From positions 24,367,133 to 24,431,132 of the forward strand of contig CM019718.1 of NCBI GenBank assembly GCA_009760885.1: 64,000 nt of DNA. The letters run 5' to 3'. Position 1 is the stretch's first letter, and each line of letters begins with the position of its first letter. The translations under genes and the position numbers were made by a program. The stretch is from Achatina immaculata. Lineage: Eukaryota; Mollusca; Gastropoda; Stylommatophora; Achatinidae. Shown here piece after piece: positions 22,641 through 34,836 of this stretch. Under the pieces are notes generated by a model that was given only the letters and a program-made list of their open reading frames with translations, made no database searches and was not told the DNA's origin.

Positions 22641-23754
22641 TGGGCGCTACGAAATGCCTGTTTATTTCAGTAAATCTCACAAATGAAACATATCATATCT
22701 TTCTATTATTTTTGTTTCACGACAAAGGTACAGCTGATATCATCTTTGTCTCAAAGTAAACTAATGTCACGAAGAAGTTGATAACCGGCGCTCTTAATCC
22801 TGGCACTTTCCATGCGTCCTCCCAGATGTTAACACACGTTTCTACGAGTCAACAAAAACTGTCGAATTAAGCATAATTTCCTGTGTGGTTCTCATACAGA
22901 GAACTACAAATTTACGCTCATTATTTGCGTATAAACCTCGACGTATTTGTCAGTTGTTTGCAATTAACTCTTGTGTTCTCACGAAAAAAAAAAACATGAA
23001 CTGTTTGTACGAGTCCCCCTTCCCTTTCCAAGTTCTATAGAGCCTGTCAACCAAGAAACATAATCCATATGCCATCGCAGAAACCACCAAAACACTGCTA
23101 TTCCCCTCCCCCTTCTCTCCCTTCTCCTTTCTTCCCCCCTCCCTCTCTAAACCGATGGTTCCCTGCCACGGACATCCTATTTAAATTGTCTCTTGTTTTT
23201 ATGGCTCCCCTGACTAAGAAGCTACTGTCTGTCTTTCTCTCCATGTGATCCTTCCATTTTTTAGGCTGCTACGCTAAAATTCCTTTCTTGACCTTTTCCC
23301 TCCAGAATGGTTTTCACTGCATTTCAAGGTACTTGTAGTTGGATACGGCAGTGTAAACGGTCTTAGATATATATATATATGCAGACAGGAAATTATCTCT
23401 TCAACACAGCAAAACAGCAACACTCCTCAGTTCTTGTCTGAAAGGCTCTTCTTGTGTGCCCGAGGAGATTCCGATTGACTCATTAGAAAAGCCGCGGGGG
23501 AATGAGAGAGGTAGTGGGTGTCAAAAACTATAGAATTTACACACAAGATGACGGGCACGTAGCAACTTGACTGGTGGTTTAGGTAAAGGTAAGTGTTCTC
23601 TTGTCATGTTAGTGAGGTTTGCAAGGGGCATTGTGTTAATGCATTTACTGTTTTTAATCCGATTCATGACAGCAATGTATACAAGGGCACTTTGTATACA
23701 TGGTTATACTCTCTTTGACCTAATTTAAGCCATCTGTATTTACATACAGGCCAA
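22641..23754. other. No gene seen
   Basis: Includes a C-rich pyrimidine tract (about 23,100-23,150) and a short (ta)n run near 23,368. Nothing protein-like. Confidence 0.5.
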
Positions 23755-24243
23755 GTCAGCATTCCGGAAAATGAGAAACATCTTGTGCAACAGATCCATA
23801 TCAATGGAAACAAGATTCCGAGTACTTAAATGTTACATCGAGCCAATTTTGTTTTATGAGTGTGAAGCATGGTCCATGAATAAGAGAGTACAGCGAGAAA
23901 TGAAGGCCATGGAGATGTGGTTCATAAGAAGGATGTTGAAGGTACCATGGACAGCTAAGAAAACCAACGAAGAAGTCTTAAGAGAGGCTGGAGTTAGAGG
24001 GCAAATTACAGCAAAGATCAAAGACAGACAACCGAAATTTGTAGGACATTTTCTGAGAAGAGGAAAAATGGAACACACTGTGGCAACTGGAAAAACTGAG
24101 AGAAGAAGAGACAGAGAGAGAAGTTACTGGATGGGCTGTCAGTGTGGCTAGGAAGAATGTCACCGGCGGATCTCATAATCAAGTCCACAAACAGGAAATT
24201 GTGGAGAGAAATGATCACCTACGCCACACGGCACGGCACTTGA
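23755..24243 (+). pseudogene. LINE family A 3' region
   Basis: Starts in RKMRNILCNRSISMETRFRV, continues through LKCYIEPILFYECEAWSMN, MWFIRRMLKVPWTAKKTNEE and KFVGHFLRRGKMEHTVATGK, then shifts frame near 24,100. The rest (RKLWREMITYATRHGT) matches the family A end. No reverse transcriptase is present. Confidence 0.85.
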
Positions 24244-24734
24244 CTGATTGTATTTACAAACAACAGAGATAGATTGGCTGGTGTCATGCCTGGTCATCTT
24301 ATCTTCCCTAACTATTTTTTTTAGCCAGGTAGGCCCACTGAGGCGTAGGGGTGGGGTAGGAGGGGAACTTCAGTCAGTGCATTGCTCCGAGACTTCCCCT
24401 GTTTAAGGACGTGCCGGGTAATGGATCACAATAGAGTAACTAATCACTAAGATAATGGGGGGGGGGGGGGGACTGACAGCAGAGTGAGAGGAGACAAGGA
24501 GAAAAAAGGGGGTGGGGGTAGAAGGTAGCTCTACGCCGGCTTCCAAAATTCCTCTCGGAGGCCCTTGATCCAGGTGCCCAATTTTACGGCACGGCTGACT
24601 GGGGCCAGGGCCATCTTAACAGCATCGAGGGCCCCTGGGCACACACAGCATACTCGTCATATACATTCGTATACATAAATGTCCATGTGCTGGTTGCGTC
24701 CAGGTGGACCTAAGCGTTAAGACGGCACTGATTG
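24244..24734. other. No gene seen
   Basis: G-rich stretch including about 13 consecutive G near 24,458. A block at 24,590-24,730 may be a SINE body belonging to the tRNA head that follows. Confidence 0.4.
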
Positions 24735-24812
24735 GGGCACCTCCGATCAGAATCGAATCACCTGCCTTCGTCATGTAAAATCAGTACGCTAATCACTTTG
24801 CTACTTCGGTGC
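24735..24812 (-). repeat. tRNA-derived SINE head
   Basis: On the minus strand the order is gaagtagcaaagtgattagc (A box), then aggtgattcgattctg (B box), with aggtgcccc following. Spacing is tRNA-like, but the ends do not pair as a mature tRNA. Confidence 0.6.
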
Positions 24813-25724
24813 CTACAAATGGTGTACTAGATACTAAACTGCACATACATACGGGAGCATTGGTTTAACTGCGGCCAAAATTGCTTGGTAAAACTGCCAT
24901 GATGAGGTTTGTAATGTTCATAATCATATGATCCCTGACAGGTCCACACACATTATCGCTATAGAAATGGCGGCAGCAAGCAGTACATAATTCACAACAA
25001 GAAGAAATAATTTCGGTACTTAACTTTCACAATGGCGTACGCCATCGTGTTTGCTTTTCGCGGATAGTTCGCAGCGTCACAGAAACAAACTGGGAAATAT
25101 TTTATCATTCCTTTCATTTTATCAATAATCCCATTGTCCATTCTTTAGAAAAAAATAGTCAAAATTTCATAGACATGTCACGAGAAGACAGAAATTAGAG
25201 ACTGGAAATTTCAAGGGAAAAAAAAAAGAAAGAGAAGACCATGATACAAATATTTTGTGGCTTGGACTGATCGAGTGGTGTGGGGGGGGGAGCATTTGAT
25301 TTGATCAGAAACACCAAGATAACATTCCATGATCGTCAATACGACATGCAATAAAAGAATGGACTAAAGGAAAAAAACTATCATTAGTTTTGTGCATTGT
25401 CTGCTTACTTCTGAAGGTATGTTTACATGATTAAATATTTTTGTGACAAGGAAATGGAAACGTTGAGCCTTACAACAGATGTAGGATAACAGAAAACAGA
25501 CATGCAGGCGAGAAACGAGAAAACTTCAATTAAATACTCATAGAAGTAACCAGAAGGGATATCTAGTGAATGACCAACTCATATTCCTGCAGTCGGTAAC
25601 CAGGCTGCGGTTAGATAAGGTTTACTTCAGTAAAGACAAAGCAGAGCAAGAAATACATGGTCATGAGAGGACATACCAAGAACCACCTAGCCACGAGAGG
25701 ACATAGCAAGAACCACACAGTTAG
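24813..25724. other. No gene seen
   Basis: Non-coding by inspection; contains poly-A and a G8 run. Confidence 0.5.
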
Positions 25725-25837
25725 GTAGTGACTACAGGCGAGATTTGACTTGAAACTTGACTTGAGACTTGAAGGTAGTGACTAGAAACCTGACTTGAGA
25801 CTTGAAGGTAGTGACTAGAGACCTGACTTGAGACTTG
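25725..25837. repeat. Degenerate gacttgaaggtagt array (second copy)
   Basis: Same words as 19,318-19,575, again joined on its right to a family F copy. Confidence 0.75.
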
Positions 25838-26023
25838 ACCCAGAAATCAAACTCCCTGACACACTCCGCAGTCACTGACATCACTGCGTGTCCCACTCCA
25901 TTAGCCAGACCCAACCTGTTACTAGTAGCATGAACGTAGGGCCTGATAAACGTGCTACCACAACAGCATAAATTATCTTTGGCCCCACTAAAGAATTTTA
26001 GGAAAGACACATTCATAAGAGTG
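25838..26023 (+). repeat. Dispersed repeat family F, second joined copy
   Basis: Near-identical to 19,576-19,810 but with an internal deletion of about 50 bp after tagtagcatgaacg. Together with the preceding array it forms a duplicated composite. Confidence 0.8.
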
Positions 26024-26042
26024 ACTAACTGTGAAAGTCACC

Positions 26043-26370
26043 AATGAAATTTCACTTTGCCATGAAAGAACAGGGCAAGAAATACACAGCAGTGAGAGCA
26101 ATAACCACATTGTCATGAAAAGAGAGGGCAAGAAATACACAGCAGTGACAGCAATAACCACATTGTCATGAAAAGAGAGGGCAAGAAATACACAGCAGTG
26201 AGAGCAATAACCACATTGTCATGAAAGGAAAGGGGAAGAAGCACACAATATTGAGAGAACAGAACAAGAACCACATAGTAATGAGAGAACAGAGCAAGAA
26301 CCACATAGCCAGGAGAGGACATAACAAGAACCACATAGCCATAAAAGGACATAGCAACGAGAGAACAGAA
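26043..26370. repeat. ~54-bp tandem array with degenerate flank
   Basis: About three good copies of cattgtcatgaaaagagagg followed by gcaagaaatacacagcag and tgagagcaataacca. Degenerate copies (gagaacagagcaagaaccac / atagcc) run to about 26,370. Open frames on the minus strand are by-products. Confidence 0.85.
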
Positions 26371-27053
26371 CAATGATCACTGGTCCATGAAACATCTCTG
26401 AGTTTCCGTGCTATTCTTCCACAGCTAAAGCGCTTTAGCAAATCACCTTCCCGCCGGTACATTTAATAAGCCTCATTAATATTTAGACATAAACCGAGTT
26501 CGAACACTTAAATAAACGAGGATATCATCCTCTGGCAGCTTTCAAACGAATTTTTGTCACCCAGTATACACAAGTACTTGTATGTGGTACAACTTGGAAA
26601 TACCTGTCACTACTGAGTGTGTCTGAATCTGAAAATCTAGGGAAAGCTCTTTTTCGATTCTTTCCTCACTGTTTTCTTATATGTATGCCATAATATTTAT
26701 CATTATAACTCGAATTTGGCCACATAAGGACGAAATTCGAATAGCTGTATTGTAAATAAAATTCGAATAGCAAAATTTCGAATACTTGAGCAAATATATC
26801 ACCTGCACTGCCAAAAATTGACTCCAAATTAATATTCATTTCAGCCATAGAATAAGAAAACAGCAAACTGAAATGCTAAACTAATACATTTCTGTTAGTA
26901 TCTAGTGATTTTATAGTGTCTAAAACAGTGGACGACTATATACAAGAAATAAATCATTGTACATTTAATGCAAAATTTTCTAACAATAATTATAGCAACG
27001 ATTTTACATTCACATTTTTAGCAGATGGTCCTGTTCCCAAAATCTTCCATTTG
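26371..27053. other. No gene seen
   Basis: AT-rich; short attcgaat-like words recur near 26,700-26,790. No coding evidence. Confidence 0.5.
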
Positions 27054-27059
27054 AATTCG

Positions 27060-27303
27060 ACAAATCATAAAATGAAATATTCGGCTAGTCATAAAATGAA
27101 ATATTCGACTAATCATAAAATGAAATATTCGGCTAGTCATAAAATGAAATATTCGGCTAATCATAAAATGAAATATTCGACTAATCATAAAATGAAATAT
27201 TCGGCTAGTCATAAAATGAAATATTCGGCTAATCATAAAATGAAATATTCGACTAATCATAAAATGAAATATTCGGCTAATCATAAAATGAAATATTCGG
27301 CCA
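27060..27303. repeat. 24-bp minisatellite, about 10 copies
   Basis: The unit is cataaaatgaaatattcggc plus taat/tagt. The two variants alternate. An 8-residue repeat is open on both strands because 24 is a multiple of three. Confidence 0.92.
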
Positions 27304-27760
27304 AACACCAACTTATAACTCGTTGTTCAGTATATTTTTAATCTTCACACAGACAGCCGCGCGCGCACTCATACAAACACATACGCACATGCAAGTGATA
27401 GTTAGGACGCTTTTGTGTCGGAAGCTTCCTCTATGGTAATTATTTGTTTCATATTTATATTACATAACAAGACTTACTTCATGACATCATATGTGGCGGA
27501 TCTGATACAGTATGAACGTGTAATCCAGACATAATAATATTTGATACTGTGCTCTGAGTAACAGTCTCTAACAGGATAAAGCTCACTGTAATATGGAGTT
27601 ATTTTCTTAAATAATGCACGTAGGTAAAATAAAGATATGACGCTGGTGAAGAAACTCCTCCGGATTGTAGATAAAAAATTTAAAAAAGCATCCAGTGCCG
27701 CTTTATAAAACAAGATCTAGAAGGAAAACATATTTAGGCACAATAAACGATAAAAGTGCG

Positions 27761-27766
<6 letters not shown>

Positions 27767-27813
<47 letters not shown>

Positions 27814-27820
27814 TCTCTCA
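27767..27820. repeat. (CT)n microsatellite
   Basis: Nearly pure ct run with one gt interruption. Flanks 27,304-27,766 and 27,821-28,194 show no gene. Confidence 0.92.
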
Positions 27821-28194
27821 GACTGGCATCCACATACAACCAGACAACTTACCCGGTCCCAGATACGGATAAAACATCACACGCACACAGCGCTACCCAG
27901 ACTACTGGGCAAGTTCTGGCACTCAGTCGACACACGACCGGCTCTACCATGCTCCGGCAAGCTCCCGAGTAAGCTTATTGATGTTCCACATGCCCGTGAG
28001 CTCACCTTCTCCCATGTGAGGAAGTATAAGTGTGAGCATAGCATATTTTTGCCAACATTCCAGCAATTACTTTCTTTGAACTACTGAAACTGACTTTAAA
28101 TACGTACAAACATGTCATGACCCCGTTAACTACTGGTTTTATTACACGCTGAAAATATGATTACCCTTGTGTATTTCAGCGGATTTTATAAACC

Positions 28195-30890
28195 GAGTCC
28201 CAACACTTAAGAGTAAATGACGACTCCCCGAGTCCCAACACTAAGAGTAAATGACGACTCCCCGAGTCCCAACACTAAGAGTAAATGACGACTCCCCGAG
28301 TCCCAACACTTAGAGTAAATAACGACCCCCCGAGTCCCAACACTAAGAGTAAATGACGACCCCCTGAGTCCCAACACTAAGAGTAAATGACGACCTCCTG
28401 AGTCCCAACACTAAGAGTAAATGACGACCCCCCGAGTCCCAACACTAAGAGTAAATGACGACCCCCCGAGTCCCAACACTAAGAGTAAATGACGACCCCC
28501 TCCCCCCGAGTCCCAACACTAACAGTAAATAACGACCCCCCCCCTCGAGTCCAAAACACTAAGAGTAAATAACGACCCCCCGAGTCCCAACTAAGAGTAA
28601 ATGACGACCCCCTCCCCCCGAGTCCCAACACTAATAGTAAATGACGACCTCCCCCTCCCCGAGTCCCACACTAAGAGTAAATAACGACCCCCCGAGTCCC
28701 AACACTAAGAGTAAATGACGACCCCCTCCCCCCGAGTCCCAACACTAAATGACGACCCCCTCCCCCCGAGTCCCAACACTAAGAGTAAATGACGACCCCC
28801 TCCCCCCGAGTCCCAACACTAATAGTAAATGACGACCCCCCCCTCCCCGAGTCCCAACACTAAGAGTAAATAACGACCCCCCAGTCCCAACACTAAGAGT
28901 AAATAACGACCCCCCGAGTCCCAACACTAAGAGTAAATAACGACCCCCCGATTCCCAACACTAAGAGTAAATAACGACCCCCCGAGTCCCAACACTACAG
29001 TAAATGACGACCCCCCGAGTCCCAACACTAAGAGTAAATAACGACCCCCCGAATCCCAACACTAAGAGTAAATAACGACCCCCCGAGTCCCAACACTAAG
29101 AGTAAATAACGACCCCCGGAGTCCCAACACTAACAGTAAATAACGACCCCCCGAGTCCCAACACTTAGAGTAAATAACGACCCCCCCCCCCCGAGTCCCA
29201 ACACTAACAGTAAATAACGACCCCCCCCCTCGAGTCCAAAACACTAAGAGTAAATAACGACCCCCCCCCCCCTCTAGTCCAAAACACTAAGAGTAAATAA
29301 CGACCCCCCGAGTCCCAACACTAACAGTAAATGACGACACCCTCCCCCCGAGTCCCAACACTAATAGTAAATAACGACCCCCCCCCCCCCGAGTCCCAAC
29401 ACTAAGAGTAAATAACGACCCCCGGAGTCCCAACACTAACAGTAAATAACGACCCCCCGAGTCCCAACGCTTAGAGTAAATAACGACCCCCCCCCCCCCG
29501 AGTCCCAACACTAACAGTAAATAACGACCCCCCCCTCGAGTCCAAAACACTAAGAGTAAATAACGACCCCCCCCCCCCTCGAGTCCAAAACACTAAGAGT
29601 AAATAACGACCCCCCGAGTCCCAACACTAACAGTAAATAACGACCCCCCCCCCCGTCCCAACACTAAGAGTAAATAACGACCCCCCCCCGAGTCCCAACA
29701 CTAAGAGCAATTGACGACCCCCCCCCCCCGAGTCCCAACACTAAGAGTAAATAACGACCCCCCGATTCCCAACACTAACAGTAAATAACGACCCCCCCCC
29801 CCCCGAGTCCCAACACTAAGAGTAATAACGACCCCCCGAGTCCCAACACTAAGAGTAAATGACGACCCCCTGAGTCCCAACACTAACAGTAAATGACGAC
29901 CCCCCCCCCCCGAGTCCCAACACTAACAGTAAATAACGACCCCCCCCTCGAGTCCAAAACACTAAGAGTAAATAACGACCCCCCCCCCCCTCTAGTCCAA
30001 AACACTAAGAGTAAATAACGACCCCCCGAGTCCCAACACTAACAGTAAATGACGACACCCTCCCCCCGAGTCCCAACACTAATAGTAAATAACGACCCCC
30101 CCCCCCCCGAGTCCCAACACTAAGAGTAAATAACGACCCCCGGAGTCCCAACACTAACAGTAAATAACGACCCCCCGAGTCCCAACGCTTAGAGTAAATA
30201 ACGACCCCCCCCCCCCCGAGTCCCAACACTAACAGTAAATAACGACCCCCCCCTCGAGTCCAAAACACTAAGAGTAAATAACGACCCCCCCCCCCCTCGA
30301 GTCCAAAACACTAAGAGTAAATAACGACCCCCCGAGTCCCAACACTAACAGTAAATAACGACCCCCCCCCCCGTCCCAACACTAAGAGTAAATAACGACC
30401 CCCCCCCGAGTCCCAACACTAAGAGCAATTGACGACCCCCCCCCCCCGAGTCCCAACACTAAGAGTAAATAACGACCCCCCGATTCCCAACACTAACAGT
30501 AAATAACGACCCCCCCCCCCCCGAGTCCCAACACTAAGAGTAATAACGACCCCCCGAGTCCCAACACTAAGAGTAAATGACGACCCCCCGAGTCCCAACA
30601 CTAACAGTAAATGACGATCCCCCGAGTCCCAACACTAAGAATAAATAACGACCGCCCGAGTCCCAACACTAAGAGTAAATGACGACTCCCGAGTCCCAAC
30701 ATTAACAGTAAATGACGACCCCCCGAGTCCCAACACTTAAATGACGACCTCCCCCCCCCCCGAGTCCCAACACTAAGAGTAAATGACGACCCCCCGAGTC
30801 CCAACACTAAGAGTAAATGACGACCTCCCGAGTCCCAACACTAAGAGTAAATGACGACCTCCCGAGTCCCAACATTTAGAGTAAATAACG
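28195..30890. repeat. 2.7-kb C-rich minisatellite with higher-order repeat
   Basis: More than 70 copies of a 30-40-bp unit: gagtcccaacactaagagta, aatgacga or aataacga, then 5-14 C. The C-tract length is the main variable. Between about 29,185 and 30,620 a block of about 718 bp is duplicated almost exactly, as shown by identical minus-strand frames at 29,287-29,550 and 30,005-30,268. On the minus strand regular G-tracts could form G-quadruplexes. Copy number in an assembly of such a region should be treated as provisional. Confidence 0.95.
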
Positions 30891-31009
30891 ATATCTGTCT
30901 CTGAAAGCATTTAAATTAAAATAACGTATGTCAGTGTCCCTCGGTCAGGGAACCCTATATAATGTAGTGATAGTCCATAAAAGCATCTACTGTGATATAA
31001 TGCCCATAT

Positions 31010-31198
31010 TTTCTGTGACCTGTCTGCACACCAGAGAATCAGCGTAACATATGGCCGCTTTTTCATCTCCAGTTCCAGAAGGAACCAGATATCTCTTTCT
31101 ACAGATGAGTGAACATGGGCGCCTTCGGCCAGATTCGAACCACCGACCCTCGCCATGAGAGACATTCGCCAACCAATTCGCTACTCAGGCGCACTAGG
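31010..31198 (-). repeat. tRNA-derived SINE
   Basis: On the minus strand gcgcctgagtagcgaattgg (A box) is followed by gtcggtggttcgaatctggc (B box), then about 120 bp of body. This is the clearest polymerase III SINE head in the window. Confidence 0.75.
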
Positions 31199-31295
31199 TC
31201 TTGCGGCCAGCGATAATTCGCCTCGACAGGCATACACTCCCTCGTCAGTGGAAACTAACTTGAAAACCTTTCAAAACTTTCGTATTAAAAAAAAT

Positions 31296-32642
31296 ATACT
31301 GTTCAAAAGAAGAAACCCAATAATATTGTAGTCGTAATGGATGCCAAATTTCAAACGTGTATCAACATTTTATTTTACAGAATTAATGTTTCATCTTGGC
31401 ATGAAGAACTTTAGGACTTTAACAATGAAATGATGTTCATTAAATTTGGTTTGGGCTTTTATTCTTTGCGATTGAGGCCTCCGTTTCAGTAAGGTGTATG
31501 GTCTCCTCTGGTCTGTATCTCAGAACGGCATCTCCTTGACATGGATCCTATTAGCCGTTTGATCTGTTGTTGTGGGATGGCTGCCCACTCTTCCCGCAGT
31601 GCAAGAGACAGCTGTCGGAGATTGCTTGGCGAGGTCTCGCTGACGGACTTGTCTGTTGAGTTCATCCCATAAGTGTTCTATTGGGTTATGTCTGATGACA
31701 TGGATGGCCACGGAATGGTTTGGAGGTTGTTGTCAACGAGGAACTGGGTGGTGAATTGTGCCACGTGGGGTCAAGCGTTATCTTGCTGAAAAATCGACCC
31801 TGGTGCAGCCAGGAGTGAAAGGACGTAAGGACGAAGGATTTCAGCAACGTATCGTTGGGCATTCAGACGTACTTCAATTTGCACTAGGTCACTTCTTCTC
31901 ATGAAGTTGATCGTCCCTCACGCCAGTACACCTCCACCACCATGTGGAGGAGCCTCATCCACGCAGTTCCGGGCGTAGCGCTCATGGACACTACGGTAAA
32001 CTCTTCTCCGTCTATCGTGTCACTGGAGCAGAAAGAACGATTCATCACTAAACCAAACCCTTCTCCAATCATTAGCAAAGGTCCATTGACGATGCTGGTT
32101 CGCCAACTGCAGTCGGCTCTGGCGATGCCGGTCCGTAAGAACTGCCCTCTGTAGGCTCTTCTAGCCCAAAGACCAGCGCCGCACAGCCGGTTCTTGACCA
32201 TTTGAGCTGAAATTCAACGAGCTGCTGTCGTTGACTGGACTATGAGGGCGCAGATGCAAATCGATTCCTGAGGTACGCAGCCGTATGAAGCGGTCTTCGG
32301 CAGGAGTTGTGACTATGGGTCTTCCACTGCACGGCTGGTCTGCAACTGGGCCAGTTTCTTGAAATCGTCTCCAAAGGCGACTAATGGTGCTTCTAACCAC
32401 ATTAAATTGTCTGGCCACTACACTTTGTGACTGTCCAGTCTGTAAATGTCCAATGATGGTGAGTCGTTGTTCTGTAGTGTTCTGTTGCGCATTGAATTTT
32501 CAAATAAATTGATTCAATGAGCGTTAATCTTTTATAGACATTCCTTCGCTAAGAAAAATAATATCTGAAAAACTATGGTAGACAGAAACGTAAAAGCTGT
32601 CACATTATGGAGGCCAGTTTTTACTTTTTTTCTATGCATGTA
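31296..32642 (-). mobile_element. Decayed Tc1-like transposon
   Basis: The left end is tactgttcaaaagaagaaac, a typical Tc1-type inverted end. The right end near 32,615-32,642 (ttttactttttttctatgca) is only weakly its complement. The interior is a broken DD34E transposase on the minus strand. Size is close to the family's usual 1.2-1.4 kb. Confidence 0.75.
31486..32497 (-). pseudogene. Broken Tc1 transposase
   Basis: From the N-terminus: a helix-turn-helix region VVARQFNVVRSTISRLWRRF and the linker PCSGRPIVTTPAEDR. A WFSDESFFLLQ-type second half follows in another frame near 32,040, then FQQDNA with a stop in place of Arg and PHVAQF. Next is PIEHLWDELN (after a frameshift), and the end is PQQQIKRLIGSMSRRCRSEI. 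At least three frameshifts and two stops are present. The three acidic blocks expected for DD34E can be located, but not in one frame. Confidence 0.8.
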
Positions 32643-33303
32643 GCGCTGCAGTCAGTAGAATCAAAATGGCATCTCTGACATAGAAAGCCATGTATTTTGT
32701 GCTCCAACACCATGTTCAGAAGACATTAACTTTTTTTCTTTTTAGTGAGGGTATACTAAGAACAAAGTTTCAGCTCACCAGTTCCTGATATTGAAACTCT
32801 GAAAGCAAGGAAAGCGGATGCTTTAGCGAGGGAGACTAAAAAGATGTTGGAGAACACGTGACTATAAATCGAGTTTTGCTTAGACGTTCTCCAGGTAACA
32901 AAAGAAGCACATGGTGAATTGCACGACATGAAGCAAACAACAACTTCTGGTAGAAGTAGAATTTACATTTTTTAAAAAAGTAATCCCACATGTCTGTACC
33001 TAGCGTAGTTTTGTATCTGGATTCAGGGAAAGATTTCACGCTCACGTTATGCTTAGAACAAGGAGCTTTCCCATTGATAAAACCACAGATAGTTACAACT
33101 AAAACGAAGCCCACAGAAACTACATGAAAGTGAAAAAAAAATCACAATCACATTAATTAGTTACCGTAATTCTATATCAGTGGTTCCCGAAGGATTATCC
33201 AAAATTCCACTCTTCAGGCAGCCAGTATCCTTAATTTAGACAACACGGAAAGAAAACATGTCAACTGGAGTGTCTGTGTGGAGTTTAAGAGTGATAACTT
33301 CTA
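32643..33303. other. No firm gene; one weak exon candidate
   Basis: Apart from the candidate exon at 33,003-33,121, nothing gene-like is visible. Confidence 0.4.
33003..33121 (-). CDS. Weak candidate exon encoding a hydrophobic leader
   Basis: On the minus strand a pyrimidine tract and acceptor (ttttcactttcatgtag) precede an open stretch that ends at a plausible donor (ctag/gtacag). It reads VGFVLVVTICGFINGKAPCS and then NVSVKSFPESRYKTT, resembling a signal peptide core followed by a short secreted segment with one N-glycosylation-type NVS. No homologous family is recognised and no neighbouring exon was found, so chance is quite possible. Confidence 0.2.
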
Positions 33304-33788
33304 CAGCTGGGCAGGAACTAAATTAAAAACCGGTTTATTTGGTTCTTTTGGGTAAAAGAGAGTACCGATTCCGATTCACGCGATACCAATAAAACCGATA
33401 CCGTCTGTTAAGCAGGGCCTACTTGGAACCACATAAAAATAGAAACCAAACCAATTCTTAATACGAGTGAAACCTCTTGTGGCAAGCAGCTGTGTGCACC
33501 ATTATTACTCGTATATGCCAATGTAACCAATCTCTGGTAGCCTAAATAGTTAAAATTTTACTCTGCCCTGAAAGCACTAACCTAAAATTAGTCTGTTTTT
33601 GTTATTTGAACTGTTCGCATAAATCGTCTTTCTCAGCGGAAAGAACGCACCAGCGAATCATGGACATATTCAGCAGTCGTTTGAGTAACAAGAAAAATCA
33701 GTTCCAGGAACCAGCTCCATGAACAGTTACTAAACAGGTACCTAAAAGTTTCGATTTAAAAAAAAAAAAAAGAGTAATGCCCAGCTCT
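33304..33788. mobile_element. Possible non-autonomous hAT-like MITE
   Basis: The left end CAGCTGGGCAGGAACT and the reverse complement of the right end GAGCTGGGCATTACT are similar. Interior sequence carries ccgattccgattcac and cgataccaataaaaccgata type words near one end. No coding frame. The flanking octamers do not match, so the boundaries are uncertain. Confidence 0.4.
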
Positions 33789-34439
33789 ATCATGCGGCTA
33801 AATTAAAGGAATCGATTCTGATTTCGCTGGTACGATAACGGATGGCAACATTTATTTAGTTTATAGCTTTTTCATTGTCGATTTCTTGAACAAACTGCCC
33901 TTTCATAGTCAAATTAAGATTATAAAGATCATTTCACTATTTCGATGGCGCACATAAAAGCTGCTCCAGCCGCAAAATACAGTCCCACAGTTTTATTTGG
34001 GTTTGGGCCCGACTTTATGAGCGCTACCCTACTGTATGCTGTCTCATTTAACGCAAAATGTCTTTTCACTATTATTTATTATGCCTCTGGCGTCTTCTTA
34101 CTCTATAGCTGTGTTGGAATTTGGGGTGCACTTCTCGGTTAAAAGATGAAGGAAAAGGTAGCCCTGTCGTGCCATAGAGTAGGATTACTATACATCCATA
34201 TTTAGTACGGCCAGTCTGTATTTTAAAGGCCCTGTCGGTTTTTAAAGGAAAAAATAAACTTTGGCTGATCGCTTAAATCAAATGCGAAGACTTTTTTTCC
34301 ATCAGAAGAATAGCGGTGTGCGCGGGAGTTTTGGGTGCATATGAATGGAAGAAAAGTAGGACTCTCAATATATTTTTCAAACAACAACCCGCCAAAATCT
34401 GATGACTTTGCTGGCGCAGTTAAAGTAACAGGACACAAG
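33789..34439. other. No gene seen
   Basis: AT-rich; the short frame at 33,945-34,142 has no motif. Confidence 0.5.
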
Positions 34440-34605
34440 TGTTGTACGGTTAGACCTGGGAAAAAATCGTAGACAAAGCACTTTTAAAAATAAAAGAAAA
34501 ATGACAAGAGAATTACCTGGGACTTGAACCGCGGACTGCGGTAGGACAAGCAGTCGTCTAACCACGAAAGAACAGCGTACGAACTTCGCTACTTAGCACA
34601 CCTAA
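34440..34605 (-). repeat. tRNA-derived SINE
   Basis: On the minus strand gctaagtagcgaagttcgta (A box), ttctttcgtggttagacgac, and gcggttcaagtcccagg (B box). It shares the middle block with the plus-strand copy at 11,645-11,800. Confidence 0.7.
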
Positions 34606-34687
34606 AAAAATGTGTTTTCATTGCGAAGCCTGTCCAATACCTCATAGCTAAGAAAGTTGCGCTTTATTTTCATACAGATATATTTGA

Positions 34688-34828
34688 CATGGAGAAGAAC
34701 AACAGAAAGGATGTTGAGCAATAGAGGGCTCACCTGGGCAAGAGCAGAAAAAAAGGGGAAGGACAGGTATTTGTGGAAAACCCTTACGGAAGCCCCATGT
34801 GCCCTGGGCACTTAAGGTTCAGAGAGAG
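34688..34828 (+). mobile_element. LINE family D 3' end, ~140 bp
   Basis: Nearly identical to 20,880-21,020 (catggagaagaacaacaga, then gaagccccatgtgccctggg). A short duplication atatttga flanks it at 34,680-34,687 and 34,829-34,836, marking a severely 5'-truncated insertion. Confidence 0.75.
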
Positions 34829-34836
34829 ATATTTGA

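Noticed and set aside
26916..27341. 141-residue frame with 8-residue repeats
   Set aside because: Runs through the 24-bp minisatellite; the opposite strand is equally open.
28745..30807. Series of minus-strand Gly/Leu/Val-rich frames
   Set aside because: Products of the C-rich minisatellite; identical pairs reflect the 718-bp repeat.
28195..30890. CRISPR-like direct repeats
   Set aside because: Animal minisatellite with no distinct spacers and no cas genes; the repeats are adjacent and variable.
31010..31198. A true tRNA gene
   Set aside because: A and B boxes are present, but the acceptor stem does not pair and a SINE body follows.
33186..33200. cagtggttcccg as another hAT terminus
   Set aside because: A single short match without a partner end or target duplication.
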